64,000 bases of DNA from an uncultured Bacteroidales bacterium (GCA_945874155.1 CAMCFO010000004.1:1-64000), one strand, 5' to 3'. Counted from the first letter of the stretch, positions 33,923 through 43,547 are shown. Numbers and translations: made by a program. The notes: generated from the letters alone by a model not told the origin.

Positions 33923-34561
33923 TTACACAATTTTTCGGATGATGTTCAGTCCGTCCCTTATCGGAAGAATCACGTTTTCGACCCTCGGATCAGACGCAAC
34001 CATTTCGTTGAAGCGCAAAATACCCTGGGTCTGGCGGTCAGCGGAAGGCTTTTCGGCACATACTTTCCCGTCCCAGAGCACATTGTCGGCGAGTATCCAT
34101 CCACCTGTTTTCAGATGCGGAAACACGAGGTCATAGTACTCGCAATAGTCCCTTTTGTTGGCATCTATATATATAAGGTCATAAATGCGGTCGGATGGCA
34201 TAGCGGCAAGCAGTTCCCTGCAATCTCCGATGTGCAGCCTGATCCTGTCTTCCAAACCTGCCTTGGAGAACCCTTCGAGAATGAGGTCTTCGAGTTCGTC
34301 ATTCAGTTCAAGGGTGTCGAGAATGCCGCCTTCCGGAAGGGCAGATGCAAGGCAGATTGCGGAATAGCCGGTGAAAGTGCCGAGTTCGAGTATATGGGAA
34401 GCCCCGCTCATCAGCACTGTCAGACGGAGCAGCTCGCCCTGTACTGAGCCGGACAGCATACGGGCGTGATTGGTCCGTATGTTGGTCTGCTTTTCCAGCC
34501 AGGCAAGTGCTTCGGAGGCTCGTGAACTATGGTCCGCAGCATATCTGTAGATTTCTTCCAT
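33923..34561 (-). CDS. O-methyltransferase family 3 (SAM-dependent)
   Basis: This belongs to the caffeoyl-CoA/catechol O-methyltransferase-like family. The ATG at 34561 gives 212 residues starting MEEIYRYAADHSS. The SAM-binding motif I is HILELGTFTGYSAICLA (about 56-72), followed by LDTLELNDE, the metal/substrate region YDLIYIDANKRDYCEYYDL and GGWILADNVLWDGKV. Length is normal. The natural acceptor is unknown. It is divergent from the GH3-superfamily adenylase gene, with a 202-base shared upstream region. Confidence 0.9.
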   Translation of the reverse strand: MEEIYRYAADHSSRASEALAWLEKQTNIRTNHARMLSGSVQGELLRLTVLMSGASHILELGTFTGYSAICLASALPEGGILDTLELNDELEDLILEGFSKAGLEDRIRLHIGDCRELLAAMPSDRIYDLIYIDANKRDYCEYYDLVFPHLKTGGWILADNVLWDGKVCAEKPSADRQTQGILRFNEMVASDPRVENVILPIRDGLNIIRKIV

Positions 34562-34659
34562 ATTAATTTTTATCAAATACAAGCCGGATTTCCCGTTTCT
34601 ATACGGCAATTTCGCCAACATAATGGCTATTTTTTGCCTATCTATTAGGAATCTTACAA

Positions 34660-34742
34660 CAAAGATACTCAATCTTGCAACATTGGCCTTAATATTTTTC
34701 TGTTTTGCTCTTAAAAGTTGCAACTTTGCAGTCCTAAATTTG
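34660..34742. promoter_or_regulatory. Divergent promoter region with two -7 boxes
   Basis: On the minus strand TATCTTTG (34660-34667) faces the O-methyltransferase gene. On the plus strand TAAATTTG (34735-34742) lies 21 bases before the adenylase ATG. Both match TAnnTTTG; neither has a strongly placed -33 TTTG. Confidence 0.4.
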
Positions 34743-34763
34743 AAAACGAGAATTAAAATTCAA

Positions 34764-36479
34764 ATGAAATTGAATAAAAAACTCAATGGCTGGATAGCCA
34801 CGAAAGCTATAGGTCTGGTCGGCAAAATAGAATACAGAAGGCTGATCAAGGCTTGCCGATACCCTGAAGAGACGGCAGAAAAGACTCTGAGGGGAATTCT
34901 GAAATATGCCAAAGACACTGAATTCGGTAGGAAATACGGGTTTGCAGAAATTCTGGCAGCCAAGAACAGGGATGAATTCTTTGCGTTGTGGAGAAAGAAC
35001 GTGCCTGCCAAGGATTTCGAGTTCTTCCGTCCTATGATCGAGAGGCACGAACACGGAGAGGCCGATGTCCTCTTCCCGGGCAGGCCGAGAATGTATGCAA
35101 CCACATCCGGCACCACCAACAAGCCTAAGCTCTGCCCTATGACGGACAAATACATCGACGACGTTTACGGCAAGATGACCCGTCTGTGGCTCTACAACTT
35201 TATGCTGAACCGTCCGAAAGTGTTCTACGGCAGTTTCCTCAACATTGTGAGCCGCAAGGTGGAGGGTCATGTGGCTGACGGTACAATATACGGTTCCGTC
35301 TCCAGCACGCTCCGCAGCGAGGCCCCGGGCTTCATCAAGAGCCTCTACCCGAATCCTGACTGCGTTTACGATATAAGAGACTACACCGCAAAGTACTATG
35401 TCCTGATGCGTATGTCGGTTGAGACTCCCGTTTCCTGCCTGCTGACCGGAAACCCTTCCACCATCATAGAGCTTCAGAACAACTGTGACCAGTTCTTCGA
35501 CGAGTACATAACTGACATTGAGCACGGTACTCTTACCGACAAGGTGGAAATAGAGCCGGAAATCAGAGCTGAAATCCAGACCTGGCTCAAGCCGAACCCG
35601 CAGAGGGCTGCCGAACTGAGGGAACTGAAGGCCAAATACGGAAGAGTGCTCCCTAAGCACATCTGGCCTGACATTATGATTATGAACACGATGAAGTGCG
35701 GCAACACCCGCATCTACGTGAAGAAGTTCCAGGGCTATTTCCCTAAGAGCATGCTCTTCCAGGAATTGGGTTACATCGCTTCCGAATGTCGCTTCGGATT
35801 GTGTATGGACGATTCCATCAACACCATTCTCTTCCCGCAGTTCCATTACTATGAGTTTGTGGCAGAAGAGGATATCGACACCTTCAACGCCGGAGGAGAG
35901 GTGAAGTTCCATCAGGTCTATGAGCTCACCCAGGGCAAGCGCTACTGTCCTTTCGTAACCACTTATTCCGGACTCTACCGCTACAATATGAACGACCTCA
36001 TCGAGGCCGGTCCACGGTTCGAGAACACCAACACCGTGTTTATGATACGCAAAATCAACGGAATCGTGAATATGACCGGAGAGAAGCTCAGCGAACCTCA
36101 GTTCGTGGAGGCTGTTATGGATGCGGAGAAGGAGCTCGGGATGCATCTGGAGTTCTTCGTGGGATTTGCGAAGGTGGAGGAAAGCCGCTACCACTTCTAT
36201 TTTGAGTTTACCGACAAGAACACTTCGGAAGAAGATATAGCGAAATTCACAGCCAAGGTGGACGAACTGCTCAAGGAGAAGAACTGCGAGTACGAGGCAA
36301 AGCGCACGTCATTCCGCATCAACGATCCTGTGGGACATAAACTTGTGGACAAGGCGTTTGCAAAGTACAAGGCTGCCTATATCAAGAAGATTGGTGGGAA
36401 TGTCTGCCAGTTCAAATTGAACCTTCTGCTTCAGGACGAGGTGCGCCGCGGATTCTTTGAGCATCTGCTTGCGAAATAG
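34764..36479 (+). CDS. GH3 auxin-responsive-promoter superfamily protein (acyl-adenylating enzyme)
   Basis: The name refers to the plant GH3 proteins, not to glycoside hydrolase family 3. Members adenylate carboxylic acids and, in plants, join them to amino acids. The ATG at 34764 gives 571 residues. Motifs include the ATP-binding TTSGTTNKPKLCPMT (about 112-126), the YHFYFEF region and GLYRYNMNDLIEA, with IRKINGIVNMTGEKLSE (about 433-449) before the mobile C-terminal domain. Bacterial members, frequent in Bacteroidetes, have no assigned substrate. It is divergently transcribed from an O-methyltransferase, and a terminator-like hairpin follows. Confidence 0.85.
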   Translation: MKLNKKLNGWIATKAIGLVGKIEYRRLIKACRYPEETAEKTLRGILKYAKDTEFGRKYGFAEILAAKNRDEFFALWRKNVPAKDFEFFRPMIERHEHGEADVLFPGRPRMYATTSGTTNKPKLCPMTDKYIDDVYGKMTRLWLYNFMLNRPKVFYGSFLNIVSRKVEGHVADGTIYGSVSSTLRSEAPGFIKSLYPNPDCVYDIRDYTAKYYVLMRMSVETPVSCLLTGNPSTIIELQNNCDQFFDEYITDIEHGTLTDKVEIEPEIRAEIQTWLKPNPQRAAELRELKAKYGRVLPKHIWPDIMIMNTMKCGNTRIYVKKFQGYFPKSMLFQELGYIASECRFGLCMDDSINTILFPQFHYYEFVAEEDIDTFNAGGEVKFHQVYELTQGKRYCPFVTTYSGLYRYNMNDLIEAGPRFENTNTVFMIRKINGIVNMTGEKLSEPQFVEAVMDAEKELGMHLEFFVGFAKVEESRYHFYFEFTDKNTSEEDIAKFTAKVDELLKEKNCEYEAKRTSFRINDPVGHKLVDKAFAKYKAAYIKKIGGNVCQFKLNLLLQDEVRRGFFEHLLAK

Positions 36480-36544
36480 ATTGCCGGAAAGCCCGGTATC
36501 AATACGACACGACAAATCGTGGGCTTCTAAAAAGTTCCAAAGGG

Positions 36545-36580
36545 GGCTGAACAAAAGACTTCTTGTTCGGCCTCTATTTA
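36545..36580. terminator. Terminator-like hairpin, related to 2991-3026
   Basis: GGCTGAACAA (36545-36554) pairs with TTGTTCGGCC (36563-36572) with one G-T pair, followed by TCTATTTATT. It lies between the convergent adenylase and DivIC-like genes. The lead sequence AGTTCC and the pattern AAGGGG..TGA.CAAAA are shared with the palindrome at 2991-3026, suggesting a dispersed hairpin family. Confidence 0.6.
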
Positions 36581-36613
36581 TTCTATGATATAGATTTTAT
36601 TCTATGATATAGA
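36577..36613. repeat. 18-base direct repeat at the 3' end of the DivIC/FtsB-like gene
   Basis: TTTATTCTATGATATAGA occurs at 36577-36594 and again at 36596-36613, one base apart. The right copy contains the last codons and stop of the DivIC-like gene; the left copy is just downstream, so the gene end has been tandemly duplicated outside the frame. Confidence 0.7.
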
Positions 36614-36878
36614 CATCTTCACCGGGAGCCGCAAAATGGAAATTCTCCCTTGCAAATCTCTCAAGTGAATCACGGTTGGTGGTAAGGTCCTCTATACGTG
36701 CGTCAAGGGCCTTAGTCTGGGCCTTATAGTCCTCAATCTGCTTCTCCATAGCCGAGATTTCCGCAGATGCCTGAATCCAGCTGATAAAGGTATTGCCCGG
36801 ACCGAGCAGCCACAGAATCAGGAAAATAGCCAGGCAAGCCAGCGAAAACCTGATCAAAGAACCGTATTTCCCGGTCAT
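36597..36878 (-). CDS. Septum formation initiator (DivIC/FtsB family)
   Basis: This small bitopic division protein would act with FtsL and FtsQ at the septum. From the ATG at 36878 it has 93 residues: a short cytoplasmic start, one membrane helix (about 7-26), a periplasmic coiled coil (about 35-75) and the family-typical end DSLERFARENFHF followed by GEDVYIIE. A TTG at 36929 in the same frame would add 17 residues (MRTNSVIISVLGKIKDI) and is a possible alternative start. It is divergent from the nucleotidyltransferase gene. Confidence 0.85.
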   Translation of the reverse strand: MTGKYGSLIRFSLACLAIFLILWLLGPGNTFISWIQASAEISAMEKQIEDYKAQTKALDARIEDLTTNRDSLERFARENFHFAAPGEDVYIIE

Positions 36879-36988
36879 TATGTCTTTTATCTTGCCCAAA
36901 ACTGAAATAATTACGGAATTTGTCCGCAAAATTAACTATTTTTGCAAGATTTCAAACAAAACCTGAAACAACACTAAAGATTAATATT

Positions 36989-37930
36989 ATGTCAAACACA
37001 ATCAAACCAACCCTGGTGGTACTCGCCGCAGGTATGGGAAGCCGCTACGGCGGACTCAAGCAAATGGATGGACTCGGTCCGAATGGAGAAACCATAATTG
37101 ACTACTCAATCTATGATGCTGTTCAGGCCGGTTTCGGCAAAGTTGTATATATCGTAAGGGAATATTTCCTCGAAGATTTCAAAAAGCACGTGGCTCAGAG
37201 ATACAGCAACGTGAAATGCAACGACGGCACTCCTCTTGAGTTCCGCTTTGTAACCCAGGAGCTCAACAAGATTCCGGAAGGCTTCGAGGTTAATCCGGAA
37301 AGAGTGAAACCTTGGGGCACCAACCACGCCGTTATGATGGCCAAGGATGTCGTAAAGGAGCCTTTTGCAGTCATCAACGGTGACGATTACTACGGCAAGG
37401 AGTCCTTCAAGGTGCTTGCTGACTGGTTCAACAGGAATGCAGGTTCCACTGGGAAATACACCCTCGTGGGATTTGAGCTGGACAAGACCCTTTCCGAGTC
37501 CGGCACCGTTTCCCGCGGCATCGGTTCTGCAGACAGCGACAATCTGCTCACCCACGTGGAGGAACATCACGACATAATCAGGAGAGAGGACGGCAAGATT
37601 CACGGCACCAACTCCAAAGGCGAGGAAGTCCTGCTTGCAGACAAGGCTCTCTGCTCCATGAATATGTGGGGATTCACCCCTGACTATTTCGCAAACAGCG
37701 AGGAAATATTCAGAAACTTCCTCGCAGAGCACAGCACCGAGCTCAAGTCCGAGTTCTACATCCCTTACGTAGTGGACTGCCTGATCAAGGCCGGCAAGGC
37801 CAGCTGCGAACTCATCTCAACTCCTTCACGATGGTTTGGAGTCACATATCAAGCTGACCGACAGGGAGTTGTGGACAAGTTCCAGGAATTTGCCGACAAG
37901 GGCATCTACCCTTCTCCACTCTACGAATAA
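36989..37930 (+). CDS. Sugar-phosphate nucleotidyltransferase-like protein
   Basis: The 313-residue product, from the ATG at 36989, has the nucleotidyltransferase fold signature LAAGMGSRYGGLKQMDGLGPNG (about 12-33, split by variable residues from the usual G-x-G-T-R-x5-P-K) and the metal-binding Asp pair in FAVINGDDYYG (about 128-138). The rest follows a Bacteroidetes-common family annotated only as nucleotidyltransferase. The nucleotide and sugar are unknown. TATTTTTG at 36937-36944 may be its -7 box. A CPBP protease gene follows after 30 bases on the same strand. Confidence 0.82.
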   Translation: MSNTIKPTLVVLAAGMGSRYGGLKQMDGLGPNGETIIDYSIYDAVQAGFGKVVYIVREYFLEDFKKHVAQRYSNVKCNDGTPLEFRFVTQELNKIPEGFEVNPERVKPWGTNHAVMMAKDVVKEPFAVINGDDYYGKESFKVLADWFNRNAGSTGKYTLVGFELDKTLSESGTVSRGIGSADSDNLLTHVEEHHDIIRREDGKIHGTNSKGEEVLLADKALCSMNMWGFTPDYFANSEEIFRNFLAEHSTELKSEFYIPYVVDCLIKAGKASCELISTPSRWFGVTYQADRQGVVDKFQEFADKGIYPSPLYE

Positions 37931-37960
37931 ATCAGGTTTGACCATAGGTAAAACAGCAAT

Positions 37961-38878
37961 ATGACATTCTTCAAAAGAAATAAGATTGAAGGAAGGAGGG
38001 GGTACGACATATTCGGCACCTTCAAATATTATGTTCCGGGAGGCAGCGGGATTTTTTGGATACTCATAATGTTTATGCTGGGAGGCATTCTCGGCAACAT
38101 AGTCACCGTGGCCCTGGCTGCGCTGACCGGGCCCGAATTCGCCGCTGAATACGGAATGCTGTTTTCCTATCCGGTGATGTTCATTCCCCTGCTGGTCTTT
38201 GCCTCGGCAGCCAGCAGGAGAAATGCGCTCACCGAGCCTGGGGTGGCCCTGGACAGCAATAATTTCGGCAAATTGCACTGGTGGGGTGCAACACTGCTGG
38301 TCTGTCTGGTAACCCTTGCGGCAGCATTTGCGGCAGATGCCCTGAACCTGATTATGCCTCCTATGCCTGAATGGCTCGAAAACATACTCGGCTCAATGCT
38401 CCAGGGACCTCTATGGGTAACCCTCCTGAGCGTTTCCGTTTTCGCTCCTTTGTTTGAGGAATGGCTGTGCAGAGGTCTGGTACTCAGGGGATTGCTTCAG
38501 AAGACAAAACCGGCGGCAGCGATTCTGATTTCAGCCATCTTTTTCGCTGCCATTCACCTCAACCCTTGGCAGGCCCTCCCTGCGTTCATTCTCGGGGTTA
38601 TTTTTGGAATAGTCTATTACAAGACAGGTTCGCTCAAGCTCACGATGCTGATGCATTTCGTGAACAACACCTTCTCCGCAGTACTCAGCAGGATAGATGC
38701 ACTGAAGGATTTCGATTGTTTTGCAGACGTTATGGATCCGGCCGCATATTGGAGCATATTTGCGGTTTGCGTGGTGGCGGTTGTCGCCATCTGTCTGATT
38801 TTCCTCCGCATACCTGTGAAGGATGGGCAGCGGAGCAACTGCGACATTGTTCCGGCAGCTGACTGGAGCAAGGAATAA
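37961..38878 (+). CDS. CPBP family intramembrane glutamic endopeptidase
   Basis: This is a multi-pass membrane protease of the CAAX-protease/bacteriocin-processing (Rce1-like) family. The 305 residues contain about 8 hydrophobic segments and the three catalytic motifs: E166-E167-x3-R171 (FEEWLCRG), FAAIH with H199, and HFVNN with H232. Length is normal. In bacteria such proteins process or confer immunity to peptides, but the substrate here is unknown. It lies between the nucleotidyltransferase and the NAD-salvage genes in the same direction, with short gaps. Confidence 0.9.
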   Translation: MTFFKRNKIEGRRGYDIFGTFKYYVPGGSGIFWILIMFMLGGILGNIVTVALAALTGPEFAAEYGMLFSYPVMFIPLLVFASAASRRNALTEPGVALDSNNFGKLHWWGATLLVCLVTLAAAFAADALNLIMPPMPEWLENILGSMLQGPLWVTLLSVSVFAPLFEEWLCRGLVLRGLLQKTKPAAAILISAIFFAAIHLNPWQALPAFILGVIFGIVYYKTGSLKLTMLMHFVNNTFSAVLSRIDALKDFDCFADVMDPAAYWSIFAVCVVAVVAICLIFLRIPVKDGQRSNCDIVPAADWSKE

Positions 38879-38909
38879 TCCGGACAAGGACCGGAATAAT
38901 TGATTGAAA

Positions 38910-40403
38910 ATGAATTTTTCAGACATAGCATATTGTTCGGACAAGTACCAATACACAATGGGAAAGTCCTTCTACGAAAGCGGGCGCAAGGATTTGATGT
39001 CCGTTTTCAATCTGTTCTACAGGGTTGCTCCCGAGAACAACAACTGGGCTGTGGTGAGCGGCACCGAGGAAGTCATCGAGATGGTGCTTTCTATGGGCGG
39101 CAAGCCTGAGTCTTTCTTTGAGAAGTTCCTTCCGGGAGACGAATACGCCGAGTTCAGGAAATATCTGGCAAATATGCGCTTCACCGGAAACGTTTATGCA
39201 ATGAAAGAGGGCGAGATTGCCTTCCCGAACCAGCCCATAGTCATAGTCGAGGCTCCTCTTATTGAAGCACAGGTGCTTGAAACTCCTATGCTCTGCATAA
39301 TGAACCATCAGATGGCTGTTGCGACCAAGGCTTCCAGGGTCTGCCGCAGCACCAACAGGGCCGTGAGCGAATTCGGTTCACGCAGGGCACACGGGCCTTG
39401 GGCAGCCACCTATGGAGCAAAGGCGGCCATCATCGCAGGCTGTGCAGGCACTTCCAATGTGCTCACAGGCAGCTATTTCGGCTGCGGTTCTACGGGCACT
39501 ATGGCGCACAGTTACGTGACCACTTTCGGATGTTCAGTAAAAGGAGAGTTCGAGGCCTTCGACACCTATATCAAGACCCACAGGGGCGAGGGGCTCATAC
39601 TCCTGATTGACACCTACGACACTCTGCATTGCGGAATAAAGAATGCCATCAAAGCCTTCAGGGCCAATGGTATAGACGACAGCTACCCCCAGGGTTACGG
39701 AGTACGTCTGGACAGCGGCGACCTTGCCTACCTCTCTGTGGAATGTCGCAAGATTCTGGACAGTCAGGGATTGAAGAACTGCAAGATATTCGCAACCAAC
39801 TCCCTGGACGAATACCTGATCAGCGACCTGGAACGTCAGGGTGCGGCAATAGACTGCTATGGAGTGGGCGACGCAATTGCGACCAGCAAGGCCAATCCTT
39901 GTTTCGGCAATGTATATAAACTCGTGCAAATCGACTCTCAGGCAGTGCTGAAGAGGTCCGAGGACAAGGTGAAACTCATCAATCCCGGATTCCAGATTAC
40001 TTACCGTATTCTCCGGCACGATGCCGAGAAGGGAGACGTATTCAAGGTGGACGTGACCTGCCTGCGCGGGGATGAACTGAGCCGCAAGATTGAGACCGGA
40101 GAGGAATTCACGGTCTATGACGAATACGACCGCTACAAATACAAAACCTTCACTCCGGGCAGCTACACCGCCATTCCTCTGCAGATTCCGGCCATCGTCA
40201 ATGGCGAGAGAGTGGCTCCGCAGCGCAATCTGGACCAGAAAAGGAAATATTACAAGGACACGCTGATGCATTTCAGCCCTTCCGAAAGACGTCTTATCAA
40301 CCCTCATTATTACAAGGTGGACATTTCGGACGACCTTGCAGCCAAGAAACTGGAAATCATCAACCGTCTGGTGAAGGAAATCAAGGAATTTGAAATGGAA
40401 TAA
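38910..40403 (+). CDS. pncB: Nicotinate phosphoribosyltransferase
   Basis: PncB joins nicotinate and PRPP to make nicotinate mononucleotide in NAD salvage. The ATG at 38910 gives 497 residues; a TTG two codons upstream is possible. Family features are visible: YxMGKSFYESGRKD near the start, EFGSRRAHGPWAATYG (about 152-167), GTSNVLTGSYFG, MAHSYV, the PRPP/phosphate region GYGVRLDSGDL and the conserved GVGDAIATS. The end (KRKYYKDTL, SERRLINPHYYKVDIS) is also typical. The pncA gene starts two bases after the stop, so both steps from nicotinamide to NaMN are co-encoded. Confidence 0.95.
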   Translation: MNFSDIAYCSDKYQYTMGKSFYESGRKDLMSVFNLFYRVAPENNNWAVVSGTEEVIEMVLSMGGKPESFFEKFLPGDEYAEFRKYLANMRFTGNVYAMKEGEIAFPNQPIVIVEAPLIEAQVLETPMLCIMNHQMAVATKASRVCRSTNRAVSEFGSRRAHGPWAATYGAKAAIIAGCAGTSNVLTGSYFGCGSTGTMAHSYVTTFGCSVKGEFEAFDTYIKTHRGEGLILLIDTYDTLHCGIKNAIKAFRANGIDDSYPQGYGVRLDSGDLAYLSVECRKILDSQGLKNCKIFATNSLDEYLISDLERQGAAIDCYGVGDAIATSKANPCFGNVYKLVQIDSQAVLKRSEDKVKLINPGFQITYRILRHDAEKGDVFKVDVTCLRGDELSRKIETGEEFTVYDEYDRYKYKTFTPGSYTAIPLQIPAIVNGERVAPQRNLDQKRKYYKDTLMHFSPSERRLINPHYYKVDISDDLAAKKLEIINRLVKEIKEFEME

Positions 40404-40404
40404 T

Positions 40405-40998
40405 ATGGAAAAGAACAGTGCAATTGTCGTAGTGGATATGCTCTACGATTTCATAGACGGGTCGTTGGCCTGCCAGAATGCGGAAAATGCCGTGGAAGAA
40501 GCCCTCAGGCTGATATGTTCCAAAACTGACGGACAGGAGGGAAACGGCGACACTGAGATTCTGGACACCTTCCCCGTGCTTTTCATAAGGGACCATCATC
40601 CAGCCGACCATTGCTCTTTCACGGAGAACGGAGGGATTTGGCCCGTTCATTGCGTAGCGGGGCAGCGCGGCGGGGAAATCCACGAGAAACTCCGCCCGTA
40701 TGCAAGCGAGGAACTTACCTTTGACAAGGGCTGCGACCGCAATTGCGAGCAGTACTCCGGGTTTGAGGGTCGCAACAGTGCAGGACAGTCGCTTTCGGAA
40801 GTGCTTGAACTGCTGGATGTTGCCGAAGTTATTGTCTGCGGCATTGCCACCGAATACTGTGTCAGGAACACTTGTGAGGACCTGCTCAAGGCCGGATTCA
40901 AGGTACTTCTGAAGGTGGATGCATTGGCTTACGTGGATGCTGAAGGGCATAGGCAGGCACTTGCCCAAATGCAGGATGAGGGAATAGAATTGATATAA
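40405..40998 (+). CDS. pncA: Nicotinamidase (isochorismatase family)
   Basis: PncA deamidates nicotinamide to nicotinate. The ATG at 40405 gives 197 residues. The catalytic triad is D11 (VVVDMLYDF), K108 (FDKGCD) and C152 (GIATEYCVRNT), and the metal site is D63, H65, H69 in RDHHPADHCSF. Length is normal. The gene is separated from pncB by one base, which strongly supports the NAD-salvage role over other isochorismatase-like activities. Confidence 0.95.
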   Translation: MEKNSAIVVVDMLYDFIDGSLACQNAENAVEEALRLICSKTDGQEGNGDTEILDTFPVLFIRDHHPADHCSFTENGGIWPVHCVAGQRGGEIHEKLRPYASEELTFDKGCDRNCEQYSGFEGRNSAGQSLSEVLELLDVAEVIVCGIATEYCVRNTCEDLLKAGFKVLLKVDALAYVDAEGHRQALAQMQDEGIELI

Positions 40999-41018
40999 AT
41001 TGCAGAGAAAAGGCTGAT

Positions 41019-43547
41019 TTGAGAAAAGACAGGAAAATATGGCTGCCGGTGCTAATGGTGGTTTTTGCAGGGTTCCAGATTTTCGGAATCGACACCGGTC
41101 GTGCCATTGCCTCAAGCATACGCCGTGACACCACTGCCGTAACGCCTGTCATTGACAGTTTTATCAATCCCCGCGACACCATCCGCATACCAGACTCCCT
41201 CGAATTCAAGGACCCTTTCAAGTACAAGTATTACATAGCCCTGCGCGACACAGCCACCTGGAGAGCCACCCGCGACTCAGTGCTGGCTTCCGGGGACAGC
41301 CTCGAACTGCACAGACTGGACTCTTTGCACTTCAAGGACTCCTCCGAAATAGCAAAAATCAAATTCGACGCCTGGTACAAGAGCCTCAGCAGACGGGAAA
41401 GGAAGAAATACGACTATGAACAGCAACTTCCTGCCCTGCTCCGCCGGGAAGACTCGATTATGCACCGCAAGGACAGCATCAAGGCCTATAAGGACAGCGT
41501 GAGGGAGAACACCCCGCGAATACTTGAGACCTTTGCCTTCCCGGATTCGATGCAGTACAAGAGAATCGTCAATTACACACTGGACCAGGATTTCCAGCAA
41601 TTGAAATTCTATGTTCAGGACACCTCCTTCAACTGGTGGTACCACGAAATGCCTCAGCTGCGCAACGACGTGAACATAACTTGGCAGGGCGTGGACGGCT
41701 CGGCAGTGCAGACCTACGACTTTTTCAAGCGGGAGGAAGTGGACAATGCCATTTTCTACACTCCATACAAGGACTACAGCTACTCAGCCTCCACCTTCCC
41801 GATGTTCAACACCAAAACCCCATATACCGAACTGGCATACTGGGGTACCCTCTTTGCCAAGGACGAGAAGGAAGAAACCAATGTCCGGGTGTGGACTTCC
41901 CAGAACATTCTCCCTGAACTGAACCTCACGCTTGCATACTACAAATACGGTGGGAACGGTATCCTTCAGCGCGAAGACGTGAGCAACGGAAACGCAGTGG
42001 TGGGACTCACCTACCTGGGCAAGAAGTATATGATGCACAGCGGCTATGTGTACAACAAGATAGTCAAGAGCGAGAACGGCGGCGTTGCGGATGTGGCCAT
42101 GATTAGGGACACGACCCTCGATGCAAAGGAACTTGCCGTGAGACTGCACAATGCGGACAACACCATCAAGAAGCATACTTTCTTCGTGGACCAGACCTTC
42201 CGCATACCTTTCACCTTCATCAACAAGATCAAGGCAAAGAAGGACAGCACTTTCTCCTATTCCGCGGATTCTCTGGACAAGGATATGACCACGGCATACA
42301 TAGGCCACAGCACCAATTTGGATGTGTATTCCAAGAAATACACAGATGAAATCACCAGTTCCAACCCCGAGGCTGCACAATTCTACAACAACGCCTTCTA
42401 TCTCAACCCCACCAAGTCCGCCGATTCTCTGGGTACCTTGAGGCTGGACAACAAGGTCTTCATACGGCTGCAACCTTGGACTGCAGATGCTCCCCTGTCC
42501 AAGATAGACTTGGGCATAGGCGATAAACTAGCAACCTACTACGACTTCAACCGCAACGCCTACTTGAGCGGAAAAGCCGCCACAAAAGTGCTGAATTCGG
42601 TCTATGTGTATGCAGGTCTGAACGGAAGAGTGAAGAAATATATGGAATGGGATGTGAGCGGAAAGTACAATTTTGCAGGCTATGAAGTGAACGACTTCAA
42701 CGTCAAGGCCAATCTCAAATTCAGTTTCTTCCCTTTCAGAAGGGACAAGACCAGCCCCATCAACCTCAACGTGAACTTTGAAACCGGGCTCAAGGAACCG
42801 GATTACTACCAGCAGCACCTGCTGAACAACCACTACAAATGGGACAATGACTTCTCCAAGATTTCCACGACCAAGGTGCTTGGAGAACTGGATATACCGC
42901 GATGGGACCTGAAGGCTTCCTTCGGTTATGCTCTGCTCGCGAACCAAACCTACTACGACAATATGGGCATAGTACGCCAGGCCTCGGCTCCCGTGAGCGT
43001 GATGACGGCCTATCTCAAGAAGAACTTCGTGCTATGGAGGTTCCACCTGGACAATCAGGCCCTGTTCCAATTGTCGTCCGACGAGAAGGTACTGCCACTG
43101 CCTATGCTCGGTCTGAATCTCAGATGGTATCTGCAATTTCCTGTGGTAAAGAATGTTATGGAGATGCAGATAGGTCTGAACGGCTACTTTACGACATCCT
43201 GGTATGCCCAGGGCTACAACCCGGCATTGGGAGTGTTCTACAACCAGAACGAAATCAAATACGGCAATTGCCCCTACTACGACGTATTCGTGAATGTGCA
43301 GTGGTACAAGGCCTGCATATTCCTCAAATTCATGAATGCCGGTCAAGGATGGCCTATGAAGTCAGCCGACTATTTCACAGCACACGGTAACATCTACACC
43401 CAGAGAGCATTCAAGGTGGGCATCTTCTGGCCGTTCTATATCGGCTCGAACAAGAACAAGAAAGCTGCATCCGGAGGAGGCGGAGGAAGCGGTTCAGGAG
43501 GCAACAGGCTCGGAGGAGGAATGGGTGGCATCAAAGGATTGAATTAA
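41019..43547 (+). CDS. Putative porin of the Bacteroidetes outer membrane family
   Basis: The 842-residue product starts at TTG (41019, MRKDRKIWLPVL); the first in-frame ATG, 12 codons later, would cut off the basic start of the signal peptide, so TTG is preferred. A signal peptide (about 7-30) is followed by a charged Asp/Ser/Lys-rich segment (about 35-180) and a long region of alternating aromatic strands typical of beta barrels (FNWWYHEMPQL onward). It matches the Bacteroidetes putative-porin family. The last residues are Gly/Ser-rich (SGGGGGSGSGG). The stop overlaps the start of the lytic transglycosylase by one base. Confidence 0.82.
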   Translation: MRKDRKIWLPVLMVVFAGFQIFGIDTGRAIASSIRRDTTAVTPVIDSFINPRDTIRIPDSLEFKDPFKYKYYIALRDTATWRATRDSVLASGDSLELHRLDSLHFKDSSEIAKIKFDAWYKSLSRRERKKYDYEQQLPALLRREDSIMHRKDSIKAYKDSVRENTPRILETFAFPDSMQYKRIVNYTLDQDFQQLKFYVQDTSFNWWYHEMPQLRNDVNITWQGVDGSAVQTYDFFKREEVDNAIFYTPYKDYSYSASTFPMFNTKTPYTELAYWGTLFAKDEKEETNVRVWTSQNILPELNLTLAYYKYGGNGILQREDVSNGNAVVGLTYLGKKYMMHSGYVYNKIVKSENGGVADVAMIRDTTLDAKELAVRLHNADNTIKKHTFFVDQTFRIPFTFINKIKAKKDSTFSYSADSLDKDMTTAYIGHSTNLDVYSKKYTDEITSSNPEAAQFYNNAFYLNPTKSADSLGTLRLDNKVFIRLQPWTADAPLSKIDLGIGDKLATYYDFNRNAYLSGKAATKVLNSVYVYAGLNGRVKKYMEWDVSGKYNFAGYEVNDFNVKANLKFSFFPFRRDKTSPINLNVNFETGLKEPDYYQQHLLNNHYKWDNDFSKISTTKVLGELDIPRWDLKASFGYALLANQTYYDNMGIVRQASAPVSVMTAYLKKNFVLWRFHLDNQALFQLSSDEKVLPLPMLGLNLRWYLQFPVVKNVMEMQIGLNGYFTTSWYAQGYNPALGVFYNQNEIKYGNCPYYDVFVNVQWYKACIFLKFMNAGQGWPMKSADYFTAHGNIYTQRAFKVGIFWPFYIGSNKNKKAASGGGGGSGSGGNRLGGGMGGIKGLN

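Noticed and set aside
34734..36194. 486-residue open frame antisense to the GH3-superfamily adenylase
   Set aside because: Long antisense frames arise from the codon use of the real gene; the sequence is Val/His/Leu-rich with no domain.
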